64,000 nt of DNA from positions 24,029,400 to 24,093,399 of the forward strand of contig CM049322.1 of assembly GCA_026874595.1 (NCBI GenBank). Direction: 5' to 3'. This DNA is from Sipunculus nudus. Lineage: Eukaryota; Annelida; Sipuncula; Golfingiida; Sipunculidae. Positions 1-12,542 of this stretch are shown one piece after another. The notes under the pieces are model-generated. The model was not told the origin of the DNA and ran no database searches. It worked only from the letters and a program-made list of their open reading frames with translations. The first letter of the stretch is position 1. Each line of letters starts with the position of its first letter. Position numbers and translations under genes: made by a program.

Positions 1-194
1 ATAAAATGACTATAAAACTAAATACATTAATAAAAGCTTGCATTCAAAGCAGTTTTTGATTTATTAAGATAACTATCTCTTTTCAAAAACCAATATATAT
101 TTTGATAATTTTATCTGCCATTTCTGGTTTTCTGCCTAATTTCTGCCATCAGCAGGGCAGAAATACCTTTCTGCAGTATTTGGATTATTACTAT

Positions 195-1005
195 TTACGT
201 GGATTATTTATATAAAAGGACTCTTGTTGAGCTGTGACAGTGGTGTTATCCATGCAGAAATCAAAGCCTAGGATCCGGACACTCTGGCACTGTACATTTT
301 ATTGTTATACTATGTAATTGTATTGATTTAGTGTGTTGAAATGTTAGGATTGTTCTAAGAATAAATTATAATTATTTGTTAGCACAAGGGACCCATGGGT
401 CACGGCGCTCAGCTGTTATATATGATAAAAAATATGATTTTGAAATGAGGCACATGCTATTTTTGTGTGGAAATAAATATAAGCTGTATTATGAGTTGTT
501 GGTGTTTAGATTATGTATGATTTTGATAGTTTCTTTGGAGACAGGGAAGAGATTTATATCATTTATTTTATTAACAAATGGAGTGCTATTGTCATACAGA
601 TTTTGACTTGGTCAGCACATATAAGATAAGAGTTTAACTATTTATTAAAATTTAATAACAAATATTGTGCCAAATAAAATTTTTTATAAAAATAATAAGA
701 GAATCATATGATTTTTTAATAAAATATAACTGAAATGATTATTAAAATAATATTATAGAATATATTCATGAATGCATTCATGAATACATTTTGAAAGTAT
801 TTGCACTGGTATTCAAATACTTTCATTTTTACCTGAATTCCCATTTTATGAAAGAAATTTTACAATGGAGTACATATTCATATTCGTTTTCAAATACATT
901 TGCAAAGTATTCACACCATGTCTGGTATTTATTCAGTTTTAACCAAACAATGATGTTGAGAATCCAGAATATAAAGAAAGGACCCATGGGTCACAGGGCC
1001 CAGCT
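195..1005 (+). repeat. Interspersed repeat, copy related to 5148-5760 and 48935-49180
   Basis: Bases 195-415 match the reverse complement of 48935-49180 (shared blocks aaagactcttgttg, aatcaaagcct, ggatccggac, ttaggattgttct). Bases 387-1005 match 5148-5760 (shared blocks ggacccatgggtca, gagacagggaaga, ttatgtac..., caccatgtctggtatttatt). A GACCCATGGGTC palindrome lies near 390 and another near 981. No gene. Confidence 0.65.
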
Positions 1006-1840
1006 TAAGTTTTAAATTTTTGCAAATGCAAAATATGAAAAATATTCTATTTTAATGTTTTTCATTTATATAAGCATATGAGAAGCTAAGAGGAAAGATG
1101 CCCTCCTACTTGGTTATAGTAAAGTTCTAAATATATGATTGCAAACTAATACTCTGAGAAGACTGTCATGAAGGAAAACAGTAAAAATTTTGAGATACTG
1201 TGAGGCATATGAAAAATTTACAGATGGACAGGCATGTGGACCAAATGGACTAATACCTTTATTTCACTTTCAAGGGAATAATGCATTTAAGTTTATATAT
1301 AAGCCTATTTTTTTTTAGCATATCCTCTTTTTCCATTAATAGTTTTTATCTGACTCATTTTTTTTTTATTTACTAGTGTTATAAATTTGTTAAAAAAAAT
1401 GAAAATATAAGTTAAAATATTAGAATTCTAAGTTTGCACATTGGAGTTTTCAATACATGCTTAATTTTATTCACCAAAATAAAATAAAAGATTCAGTAAA
1501 TTTGATAAAATAAAAACATCTTTTCAAATAAAGTATACACACTGTTGGTTGAATGAGGGACAAACAATATCATTATGCTAATTACAGTCTCAGCTATAAC
1601 TAATTACTGGAATTAATAGTCAATTTCACACCTGGTGAAGTTTTACTCTTCTGAAGTAAAGCATTACTTATCTGATGAACTTCCACACTTTCATAGCAAT
1701 ACATCACTGTGTGGACACAATTAAATGTGCACTTTAATCATTGTACCCCTGGTGGTACAATACAAAATCTAAAATGTAGCATAGCCAAGAATAAAATAAA
1801 ATACAGTTAATTATAACATTCATCTAGTTTATGCATCAGC
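1006..1840. other. AT-rich intergenic DNA
   Basis: No coding frame, splice-bounded exon or recognised repeat was seen. Short poly-A and poly-T tracts only. Confidence 0.5.
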
Positions 1841-1842
1841 TG

Positions 1843-1861
1843 GGGGGTGGGGGGGGGGGGA
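1843..1861. repeat. Poly-G tract
   Basis: A G-rich run, ggggggtgggggggggggg, in AT-rich DNA and followed by a GC-rich patch to about 1950. Confidence 0.85.
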
Positions 1862-1969
1862 GTGCAGGGCAGAGGGGAAGCCTGCTGCTTGTGGCCAAGC
1901 TGACCCAAGGCAAGCTGCCTGGGGTGGGTTACATAATGCAAGTGAAGGCTGTACTACTAGGTGGGCTAG

Positions 1970-3405
1970 TTGTAAACAACACTTGACATGGTGTATGAAA
2001 ACATGAATAAAAGCTATTCTTTTCAATTAATTTCTTTGAAATTTCAGATTTTAAAAGATTAAATCCCTATGTATATATGCTGTGAAAATTAAATCAACAG
2101 TGCCAAAGTTGGACAAAATTTAAGGTATTGATTTTTTATTTATGCTAATAACTTGAAAAATTTGCAAAATTCAGATCTAATTTTGGGTAAACAATTGAAT
2201 CTTGATTATATAAAGTTATATTCCTGAAAAAAAGTCTCTAGGTTCAGCAATTCTCATGTTAGGTGAGTAAATATATTTCCTAATTTTTAAACAAATTGCA
2301 TTATGTTTTGGCCCATAACTTCAAAATAATACCAAATACTGACCTAATTTTTGGGATGTTCATAGAAAATGTATGAAAGAATGTGAATACTAAATACGAT
2401 CAAAAAAAGATCAGTGGTTTTGATATTAGGCAGCCTTGAAGTGTAACAATGGCTTTTTTTTAATGAAAAACAGAGTTTTTTTCCTTAATATCTCAAAGGA
2501 ACAAAGTCCTAATGACCCAATTTTCGGTATGGTAGGAGATTTTGGGGACATATAAAATTATGCCAACAGCTTGGGGAGCATAGAGATGTGCACTAAATGA
2601 CCTACAGTCATCAAAGTGGACTGCTTGACAATGACTAAGGGAATACAACAAGAGCCTCCAAAAAATTCAATAACTAGCCTAATTTTGCAGCTTTTTATTT
2701 TCAAATTTCAGATTTTAACAGATTAAATCCTTGTGTATACATGCTGTGAAAATTAAATCCACAGTACTTACAGGAAAAAAATGTGCCGTGGCCAAAGTTG
2801 GGCAAAATTTAAGGTACCAATTTTATATTTTTGCCAATATTTAAAAAAATTTAACAGAATTTTGATCTAATTTTTGGTATATACAATTAAATTTTGATTA
2901 ATTAAAGTTGTTTTACTGGAAAAAAGTCCTACCTTTAACACTTTTGGTCTTAAGTGACCAAATATCTTCCTGATTTTTTTACAAAGTCCATTATGTTTGG
3001 GGCCATAACTTTTTATAATTATATAATACTGACTTAATATCTGGCATGTACATAGGAACTACTTAGAGGAATATTTATGGTAAATATGAAGAAAACCAGA
3101 TGAGTGGTTTTGATATTAGGCGGTCCTGAAGTGTGATAATAGATTTCTAATTAAAAATTGAGGTTTTTCCTTAATATCTTGAAGGAACGAAGTCCTATTG
3201 ACCCAATTTTCGGCATGGTAGGAGATTTTGGGGACATCTAACAGTATGCCAAATTTCAGATTCGTAGGTCCAACGGTGTCGAAACGTGCCAGTCTTACGG
3301 ATGGACATCCAGACAGATGGACTGACGGACAGACAGATGGACGGACGGACGACGGACAATGGACCACGACTATAGCTCAGATGACTTAAAGTCAGCTGAG
3401 CTAAA
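1970..3405 (+). repeat. Interspersed repeat with two ~670-bp internal units (copy 1)
   Basis: Two related units (about 2033-2690 and 2693-3370) share cagattttaa.agattaaatc, tgctgtgaaaattaaatc, aaagttgggcaaaatttaag and gtggttttgatattaggc. The end is ggacggacgg simple sequence, then the palindrome tagctcag...ctgagcta at about 3373-3402. A second copy with the same double structure lies at 6785-8166, and partial copies at 11290-12030. Confidence 0.75.
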
Positions 3406-3560
3406 AACACTGACTTCTTTATTCATTCCCCTATACATTTTACACTGCCTAGTGTTACAGAATCTGTTTTTTTTTATCTCTGTAACAAGATTTGTGCTGG
3501 TCATGATGACGTGATCTGTTGTTATTAGGTTCCGTAACAATATAACAACCTTTGAACACA
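3403..3560 (-). repeat. Interspersed repeat fragment matching 46594-46760
   Basis: The reverse complement shares with 46594-46728 the blocks gttacggaacctaataa, aacagatcac, attctg.aacactaggcag and gggaat...aagaagtcagtgttttta. Both lie directly outside the TAGCTCAG palindrome. Confidence 0.65.
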
Positions 3561-5147
3561 CCGTTAATTGTTATATTTTTTTCATATTTAATTTATATAC
3601 ATGTTTATATATAATTTCAATGAGTCAGTTTCATTTGGAATTAAGGTTTCAAAATCTTTAACACAGTTCCCAATGTGGTGAGTGAAGCAATTTGATTCAG
3701 ATTTTTTTTTTCAAACTAATTGTTCCCCATTTTATTATAAAAAAATATCCTCTCAAGTGAATATAGAAAATATCTTTTTTATTCAACAGGATAAAAAGAA
3801 GTATTGCTGTTATTGTCTTTTTCATACATGCATCATTAAAAATGACTATAGCTAACAAAAAAGTGCAGACAGTTACTTGATATATGTCTATTCCAAAGGT
3901 ATGTTAACAATGGAAAAAGTGAAAAAAATTAAGTGCATTTAAAAAAAGTCATCTCCAAAACAAAGACTAGTAAACACCATACTATAAATTAAGGGATTGT
4001 ATGACTTTCCAGACTTCTTTAACTCAGTAATTTTTCATAATACTTTTATCACTTATTGACAATAACAAAGTAAGAAGAATGAGTAAGCTAGGGCATTATT
4101 CTGTTGGTCTTATTAAATATATTATTGATATATATATTAAAATGGTAAAAATGTCATCAAAATAAATATGGATGCAGATTCATTGCCATCAACTAAGGTC
4201 ATGATTGAATGCAACAGATATAGATTATATGCTACTGCCCAAAAGGGGTGATATGTAGTACGTGCTGTGAAGAGAAGAGACTGACCAAAAATCAGAAAGC
4301 TGAATTATTAATAAATTGCAAAAATGATAAACAAAACTGTTACTTTTAGCTTAGTTGCATATCTTTTTTAGCAATAAAATTAAATGTGCTCTGTTAGACC
4401 CAAAAATTAGCCTTAATTACTTCACCTTTAGTGTAAAAGGGCCCTTGTATGCAAAGAAAGAACCTGAACACACTTTAAATTGTTATGTGGTATCAGGGAC
4501 ACTATTGTTTATGTTCTTTCATAATTTACATGGGGCAAATATATTCATGTAAACTACAGATGACACACCAGATGATTTGTTATTGTAATAACTTTATAAG
4601 ATTCAGAAGCCACTACATGTACTTGTTTGAAAAGATTTTTTAACAAATCATGACAGTATTTTTAAACCATATTTGATTAAATTCTTTTAATGGTATACCC
4701 AATGTGTCGACCTGAGACAGCAGATTGAATATGTTTGCCAAATGGCAGTACCATGAGGTATTTCAAGATACAGGGATCAAGAATGAAGGGCTTGGTTTCG
4801 TTAGGGGTGTTTGGTCCAGTTGAGAATCTACCTGTATAGAGATTTTGGTGGAAAGGGGGCTTGTATCGGCAAAGTTAATAGAGTGGAATAACTCATCCTT
4901 TAGACCACACCCTAATTCTCAACTTAGAGCAGGATGTATTTATTAACAAAGAAATGATATTTAAACTACAACTGATAGTTTAAGTGAACAACAAAGCAAA
5001 TGTAGAAGGTATAAAGGAAATGAGACAAAAAAAAACTCAACATATTGACCTCATATATAAAACAAACCCTGTAAAATCAGGAATGTTCATGATTTTATTC
5101 GTTTGGAAATCGATTCAGCATGTTCTAATACCTGGGATTAAAATCAA
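3561..5147. other. AT-rich intergenic DNA
   Basis: I see no gene, exon or recognised element. Frames at 4355-4552 and 4984-5244 have no domain features, and the latter enters a repeat. Confidence 0.5.
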
Positions 5148-5760
5148 GGGACCCATGGGTCAAGGGGCTCAGCTGTTATATTTGATCACAAAATATGATT
5201 TGGAAGAGGAGGTAGGAAAAAGCTGGTTTTGTGAGGTAATATAAGCTCTATTATGAGTTGATGGTGTTTAACTCAAGTTATGTAAGATTTTGATAATATC
5301 CATGGAGACAGGGAAGAGGATTGATATCACTAATATTATGTACAGTTGGAAATATTTTGACTTGGACATAAAACTTTACTTACATTGCAGCAGAATTATT
5401 TGAAAAGTTAAATTATTTATATAAAATTAATAAAAAATAATGTGTCAAGTATAATTTAAATTAAAAATTATAAAAGTATCATCTGTTTTTGTTTTCATCA
5501 AAGATTTTTTTCAACAATATTATCGAAAAAAATGATTATTAAAATAATATTATAGAATATACTCATGAATGCAGTTGTGTTCAAATACCTTCATTTTTAC
5601 CTGTATCCCTATCCTTATACATGAAATTATGGAGTGCATATTCATATTTGCATTCAAATACATTTGCAATGTACTGCACCATGTCTGGTATTTATTCTGT
5701 TTCAACAAAACAAAGTTCTTGAGTATCGAGAATAAACAAATATCACAAATTTAAATCATG
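5148..5760 (+). repeat. Interspersed repeat, second copy of the 387-1005 sequence
   Basis: It begins gggacccatgggtcaagggg..gctcagctgttat and keeps gagacagggaagag, ttttgacttgg and caccatgtctggtatttatt in the same order as the first copy. Moderate divergence and several indels. Confidence 0.65.
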
Positions 5761-6600
5761 ATAAGAAGTACATGGTTTTATGAATTTTATTTATATTAAA
5801 AAAATAAAACTATGATATTCCCTTTGGACTACCTTCACATCAATCTATGAATTAGACATAGCAAGAGTCTTATGACAATTATTAACATTACAGAAATCAT
5901 AATGAGAACTTGTCTAAGATCTGATTTTTTATCATATTCAATTTTTTTATTAAAAAAAAATGTATCAGAAAAAAATTTGAAGTATCTCAGCCATTATGTG
6001 TAAAAAATAAACAGAGGATAAGAACACCCTATAAATTATACAAGGAGAAAACTAAAGATGGGCAAGTGAAATTTTATTAACTGAAATATAGGAACCAGTA
6101 ATGTAAATTTTGATTATTTACATAGTCTTGTGACAGCTGTTACAGCCAAATGTCTGAATGTCATAAGTGAAACATATTGTTTTCTTAATCAGTACTTGTT
6201 TGAGTAATATTCAAAAATTTTGACATTTTAACTCTTTTTATAAATTTTGAATTAAATATAAATAGACAAGCTGAAACGCTTGGAAAAGACCTGGGAATTT
6301 AATTTATATTATCAACTGCATCTTTGTCAACCATTAATTTCCTTCATATTATCCCTAATAGTATAGAACAATATAATTAATTTTTTTTATTATTAAAATT
6401 GAAAAGAAAAATACTATAGGTGACTCAATGGTGTTATTTGGAATACATTTTCATCAATCCATACAAAATCCATAAAACATCAGTAAGTGTAAGTTAATTC
6501 TCTGTTACTCATCAACTGTCAAAATCCTTTTCTATTGATTATTTTTAAAGTTGTTACTATAGACCTATAAAAATTTATTGATTCATTGTTTATCCTATGC
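5761..6600. other. AT-rich intergenic DNA
   Basis: Nothing recognised. Confidence 0.5.
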
Positions 6601-8166
6601 TGTTGGTCTAAACAACTAATAGATGAGCTGGGTTGGACACCTGGATCAGCTGTGGCCAGCAATAAGCTGCCCAGCTGCAAGTATATGCCCCATGTCAAGC
6701 GTGCATAATTGGCCTGAAAGGTCAAGTAGAGGACATACAGGTGACTGAAGAGGGGCTGGGTAGAGCCTGGGTCTGACATGGTCTCATAAAAAACTTTAAT
6801 AAAAGCTACAGTTTTTGGCCAATTTTTTCAGCTTTCAAAACTAACAAGTTGAAATCCTTATTCCTGCATGATATGAAAATTATATCAACAGTGCTTACAG
6901 GAAACAAACATGCCATGGTCAAAATTAGGCAAAATTTAAGGTACTGATTTGATATTTATACTAATAACTTATAAAATTTGAAAAATTCAGAACTAATTTC
7001 AGGTATACAATAGAATCTTGATTAAATAATGTTATATCCCTGACAAAAAAAAAGAAATCTCTAGCTTCAGCAATTTTCATGTTATTGGAGTAAATATATT
7101 TCTTGTTCACAAAGTGCATTATGTTCGGGCCAATAACTTAAAACAATTTCGCAATACTGATATCATTTCTTGCATGTACATAGCCAATGTATAGAAAAAT
7201 ATGTATATTATATATCATCAAAGTCAGATCAGTGGTTTTGATATTAGGCAGTCTTGTGTAACAATGGGTTTTTAATGGAAAAATGAAGTTTTTCATTAAT
7301 ATCTCGAAGGAATTAAGTCCTTGTGACCAAATTCTTGGCATGATAGGGGATTTTGGAGACATCTAACTGTATTCCAAATTTTAGGAACTGAGAGGCGAAG
7401 CTAGTGAGCTGAGCTCTAGCAAACTGCATAACACTAGCTTGAATGTAAACAATATATGGCATGGTGCTTGAAAACTTGAATAAAATCTACAGTTTTTGAT
7501 CAAATGGTTTCAATTTTTTGTGTTAACAGATGAAATACTAACAAATACATGCTGTGAAAATTAAATCCACAGCAGTTACAGAAAAAAAATGTGCAATGGT
7601 CAAAGTTGGGAAAAATTTAAGGTACCAATTTTTTTTTGCTAATATCTAAAAAATTTAAAAGATTTTGATCTTATTTTGGATATACAATTTAATTTTGATT
7701 AATTTAAGTTATATTACTGGAAAAAAAGTCCTTAGCTATACTATGATGTTAAGTGATCAAATATCTTTCCTGATTTTTTTACAAAATGCATTATGTTAGG
7801 GCCCATATCTTTTTTAAATTATATAATACAGACCTAATTTCTGGCATGTACATAAGAACTATATGGAGGAATATTTATGGTAAATATGAGGAAAACAGAT
7901 GAGTGGTTTTGATATTAGGCAGTCCTGAAGTGTGAAAATAGTTGTTTTAATCAAAAATTGAGGTTTTTCCTTAATTTCTCAAAGGAACGAAGTCACAAAG
8001 ACCCAGTTTTGAGCTTCTTAGGAGATCGTGGGGACATCTAACATTACGCTGATTTTTGTATTCCTAGGTCTTACGGTTTCAAAACGTGCCTGTTTAATGG
8101 ACGTACGGACGAACAGAAGACAGACAAAGGACCACGACTATGGTCTTATAGTCAGCTGAGCTGAAA
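6601..8166 (+). repeat. Interspersed repeat with two internal units (copy 2)
   Basis: Same order of blocks as 1970-3405: two units containing tgctgtgaaaattaaatc, aaaatttaaggtac and gtggttttgatattaggcag, then a short gacggac-type segment and tcagctgagct. The left part (6617-6780) is more GC-rich and is unrelated to the tandem units. Confidence 0.7.
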
Positions 8167-9545
8167 AAATCATTAAAATTTGATGAGACATGTTTTATTA
8201 CCAAAAGCCTGATCTGAAAGTGGTAAATGGCAGCCATCTTGAAAATTGCCACCATCTTTAAATTTTTGTTGGCTTAAGTTCCTTATGAAAAAGATAGGCC
8301 CTCTGGATTACACATACCAAATTTAGTGCTTCTGTCACCAGCTGAAGTATTCTGCACCTATCAGCTGGTCTAAAAGATATAAATAGATCCAGACTTAACT
8401 TTGGTCTGTTACCAAATTGAAATAGTTGGCAGTCTTCAAAGCTACTAATAGATACAGACACAATCTGGCATGTTGGGTAATCTTTTTAAACCTACTGAAA
8501 GTCTTTGGCTAAAAAGTTTTATTTAACCTGACAAAGATTATCATATCCATCAATCATATCGGATTTTTTTATCAGAATGTTTAAAACAATAAGCGGTCCT
8601 TTCATTGTTAAAGATCCAATAATTCTGTCAATAATCATGAGTGCTCATTCAGGCACAAAGTTTATTGATCTTGTTGTTTTTAGGGAATATATACTGTAAT
8701 TAACCCCCACCTAATGTTTAAAAGATTGAGAACTTTAATGTTTTTCATCACCAAAAAAATATTTACATTCTTATCAATTACACCAGGTTATAATGCCATG
8801 GCCATTCACTTGAAATCCAAATAAACATTTACTGCAATTAAGGCAGTTTACATGATCGAAAGGAATAATTGCCCAGTAAAACCTATCTGGCTGCTCTGCC
8901 TTACCACATGACATAGTAAAACTCATAATTACTCATATTTCATTTAATTATGGAGCAAATCCAACCAATTCTTAACAAAACTGTAAGTTGTATACTTGTG
9001 CAAATGTAACAGAACACCTGTATAGTAACACTTCTTACACACCAGTGAAAATTGAAATGTATTAAAATGATTTGCTACTTTTTGAATTGTGAATTGAATT
9101 TGAATTGAATAAAAAATTATTTGAATTCAATGGGAAATGATATTTTTCTCCAGCACACTGAATCAAATTGAATTGGAATTTAAGATTCATAAAAGTTCTT
9201 AAATTGGAATTGAAAAATTTGCATCGATCGACACCAGGTCTGCTTATTTGGCCAAATGCTAAAGTACACAATAAGGTAACATGGCCAAAATTCATCAAAC
9301 CCACACCATTTGGACAACTTAATAGAGCTCATCTCTGGGATCATTTCTGTGAAATATTGGACAAATTGGCTGAATGTTTTCTGAGAAGAAGATTTTCGAA
9401 GTTTTTTTTGTAAGATGATGAAGGTGGCACCACAAAAACTCAATCGATCCAACAACATTTGATATGTGACAGCTTTTTCTATAAAATTTGGGGATGCTAG
9501 CTCCTGCCATTCCTGAGAAATTTTGGGTTAATGTACTGATGACCA
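8167..9545. other. AT-rich intergenic DNA
   Basis: No gene was found. Around 9075-9210 the sequence is a loose repeat of gaattgaatt-type words on both strands, which gives overlapping short frames without meaning. Confidence 0.5.
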
Positions 9546-9559
9546 ATAAAACTCATACA

Positions 9560-9740
9560 AACTGGGTACCCTTGGGTCTCAACGCTCAGCTGAATTTGTC
9601 TATGATATTTTTTTTCAGAATGACAGTCTTGACCTTAAACAATGACCTTGTGACCTTATTATCCTTGAACTTGCAGCATTTTGATTATTGTTACAATCTT
9701 TTTTTAAAACAAGTGACCCATAGGTCATGATGCTCAGCTG
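9560..9740 (+). repeat. Two GACCC(A/T)TGGGTC / GCTCAGCTG repeat ends
   Basis: gggtacccttgggtctcaacgctcagctgaa (near 9565-9595) and gtgacccataggtcatgatgctcagctgactgg (near 9712-9745) are members of the motif family found at 387, 981, 5149, 30222, 32128 and 48940. Confidence 0.65.
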
Positions 9741-9954
9741 ACTGGGAAGAGATTCGCAAGATTTTGTTGATATACATCTTCACTGATGAAATAAAATTCC
9801 AACAGTGAATCCTTTTAGAGATATCCTGCTCAAAAGGTAAAAGTTAATAGACGCAGGATGGCCTGACTCCGGACGGACAGACAGACAGACGGACAGAAGG
9901 ACAGCTTGGGTGACGACAATAGCCCATCAGCCTATTAGCTGAGGGCTAAAAACG

Positions 9955-10510
9955 GTTGTACATGTACATTTGTCATGAAAATTTATATTTTTCATGAAAT
10001 TTTCTATGTTTAGGAGCCGTTAAACAATCAAAAGTAGGTCAACCGGGACGAAACGCAAACTCCATCTGTAACTGGTCATTTTCTGCCCACACACCAAAAA
10101 TCTGGCTGTATCTGCAGTCATTGCGAAAAAAAGTCAGTACATGTGCACTTGCCATGAAAATTTATATTTTTTATGAAAATTTCTATGTTAGGGCACCGTC
10201 AAATGGTTAAAAGAAGGTCAACTGAGACGAAACTTAAACTCGATCTGTAACTGGTCATTATCTGCCAAAACACCAAAAATCAGGCCAATATCTGCAGGCA
10301 ATGCAGAAAAAGTTGGTACATGTTTATTTGTCATTAAAATTTATATTTTTCATGAAATTTTCTATGGTCAGGAGCTGTAAAACGGTCAAAAGTAGGTCAA
10401 CTGGGTCAAAAAGTGAAACGTGAACTCGATCTGTAACTGGTCATTATCTGCCCACACACTAAAATTCAGGCCAATATCTGCAGGCATTGTGAAAAAAACG
10501 TCCGTACAAC
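9955..10510. repeat. ~180-bp tandem repeat, three units
   Basis: Each unit has tgtacat.t.catttgtcatgaaaatttata, ttctatg, a..gtaggtcaac, cgatctgtaactggtcatt and ctgcccacacac in order. ttctatg recurs near 10001, 10181 and 10361. Confidence 0.85.
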
Positions 10511-10554
10511 TATTTGATTTTGGAATGATGGAAGGACGGAATGACTGACATGGG

Positions 10555-10950
10555 TAAAACTATATGCCCTAGCCACTTAAAAATAAAGGTGGCAACACCT
10601 CTTTTCTGGAACTGACCTAACTAGTCATGCTCAATATTCAAGGCAAGATTCATAACAACCCATGCATTAATTATCAAGATATTGGGATTTTGTAGCAAAT
10701 TAAGGATTATTCTGGGGTGTACTTTCAAGCCTTATAGCTCGGAGGATATAGGTCACAGTGACCTTATTTCAGGTTTTCAGGGAGATTTTTTATTGACCTC
10801 CCTGGATGTTCACTTAGAAGATCCAAGGACCAGCAGTTACAATTTGTACCCTGCTAAGAAGACTGGAGCCGGGTGGCTGGACCCCTGCACCGAAGACGGA
10901 CAAAGCGCCATTCTTATACCCAAGTTGACTTAGTCAACCAAGCTAAAAAA
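10555..10950 (+). repeat. Single ~340-bp monomer of the family tandem at 46.8-48.8 kb
   Basis: The segment matches 33270-33560 closely in the same orientation (gtggc..cacctcttt, ctagtcatg.tcaatattcaa, ctcggaggatataggtc, ttattgacctcc) and the 46.8-48.8 kb array in reverse. It ends in gacggacaaagcgccattc. Confidence 0.7.
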
Positions 10951-11289
10951 GCTTGAAGCATGTGGTAACACCAACACCGCAATTTCATAAATTTGCATAA
11001 AAATATTGTAAAAAAAGCTGTTTCTGATGTTGTAATTTTAGTATCTATTTTGGCAAAATTACCAAGTTCAGCTTCCTGTAACTGAGCCAGTATTCATCAG
11101 AAAACTGGAACCATTCAAACAAACCTGACAGATGGTTTTATGAAATATTTCTCTGAATTTATATTAAACAATTTGTCTAGACAGTTTCAGAGAAGAAAAT
11201 TTTTAAAGGTTTTATTAGCTTTTTTCCAATAAAAGTAAATATAAAAAAATAAGCAAAATCAAGTTTTTTAGATGACTGATTTTGCATAA

Positions 11290-12030
11290 AATTTGGTTAT
11301 GCTAGCCAGCTCTTAATGAAATTATACTTAACAGACTTAATTTCTGGCATGTATATAGGAAATATATAAGAGATTACTTCTGGTAAATATTAAGAAAAAC
11401 AGATAAGTGGTTTTGGTATTAGGTAGTCCTGAAATGCAATAATAGATTTTAATTGGTAATTTGGAATTTTTCCTTAATATCTGGAAGAAACAAAGTCATA
11501 CTGACCCAATTTTAGGCTTGGTAGGAGATTTTGGGGACATCTAACAGTATGCCGAATTTCAGATTCGTAGGTCCGACGGTTTCAAAACGTGCCAGTTTAA
11601 CGGACGGACGGATGGACAGCCAACGGACAAAGGACCACGACTATAGCTCAGATGACTTATAGTCAGCTGAGCTAAAAATTAGCAATAATGAACTAATTTC
11701 TGGCAAGTACACAGCAAATGTGTAGAGGAAAATGCATATTAAAATGATCAGGGTTAGATCAGTGGTTTTGATATTAGGCAGTCTTGAAGTGTAACTAGGA
11801 AAATTAAGATTTTCCTTAATATCTCAAAGGTATCAAGTCCTGGTGACCCATATTTAGGTATGGTAAGAGCTTTTGGGGACATCTATATGGGGATATGCCA
11901 AATTTGGGATTCATTGCTTCAACGGTTCCAAAACATACCCTGATAATGGACGACTGGATGGGTAGCCGGACCAGCAGCTGACAAAGGACCATGACTATAG
12001 CTCAGATGATTATAGTCAACGTCGCTAAAA
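11290..12030 (+). repeat. Two partial copies of the 1970-3405 family
   Basis: Each copy has ttaatttctggcatg or ctaatttctggcaag, gtggttttg.tattaggcag, gacatcta...atatgcc and then a GGACGG segment and the palindrome ctatagctcagatgactt...gtcagctgagctaaaaa (11641-11677; decayed at 11994-12030). Confidence 0.7.
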
Positions 12031-12228
12031 ATGTAACTTTTCTTGCTCCTGTGCATATTTGTTTCTTTCATAAAATAAATATGACACTTATTGGGATATA
12101 ATAGTATCTTCTTATATGAATTTTACAAAAACCTCACAAATGTTTTGCTCATTTAATGCAGAATCCTTATAGCACTGTTACAGGGAGAAAACAATTGTTA
12201 TTCTTACACAGTTCATACATATTAAGTG

Positions 12229-12375
12229 TTCATAGGAATCTTATGGAAAACTTTAACAAACTTACAGAAATACTGTGCAACTTAAAGTTTTCAATAAGAT
12301 TCCTGTGAATACTTTATTTTGATCAATCTAACAAACTTACAGAAATACTGTGCAACTTAGATCGATCAAAATATG
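12229..12375. repeat. Two adjacent palindromes sharing one 29-nt spacer
   Basis: The 29-nt spacer starting aacaaacttacagaaatact occurs at 12255-12283 and again at 12330-12358. The first copy sits between near-perfect arms of about 26 bp (ttcataggaatcttatgg... and its complement). The second sits between unrelated arms of 14 bp (attttgatcaatct and its complement, one mismatch). The spacer is therefore conserved while the stems differ. No known element was recognised. Confidence 0.6.
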
Positions 12376-12542
12376 AATTATTACCATGAAAACACATACC
12401 ATACAAAAGACTGTTCATCAGATGTCACTTTCAATGTTGTTACAACTGAAAAATATAAACTGTTTGACATGCCATGCGTGTCAATGAGTGTGTTTGAGTG
12501 GGTGATAAATCAAGCTGATACTCTGAAAATGACAAAATATCC

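Noticed and set aside
3116-3410. Overlapping minus-strand frames with SVCPSVHLSGCPSVR-type stretches
   Set aside because: They come from the GGAC/GACA simple repeat at the end of an interspersed repeat and recur wherever that repeat occurs.
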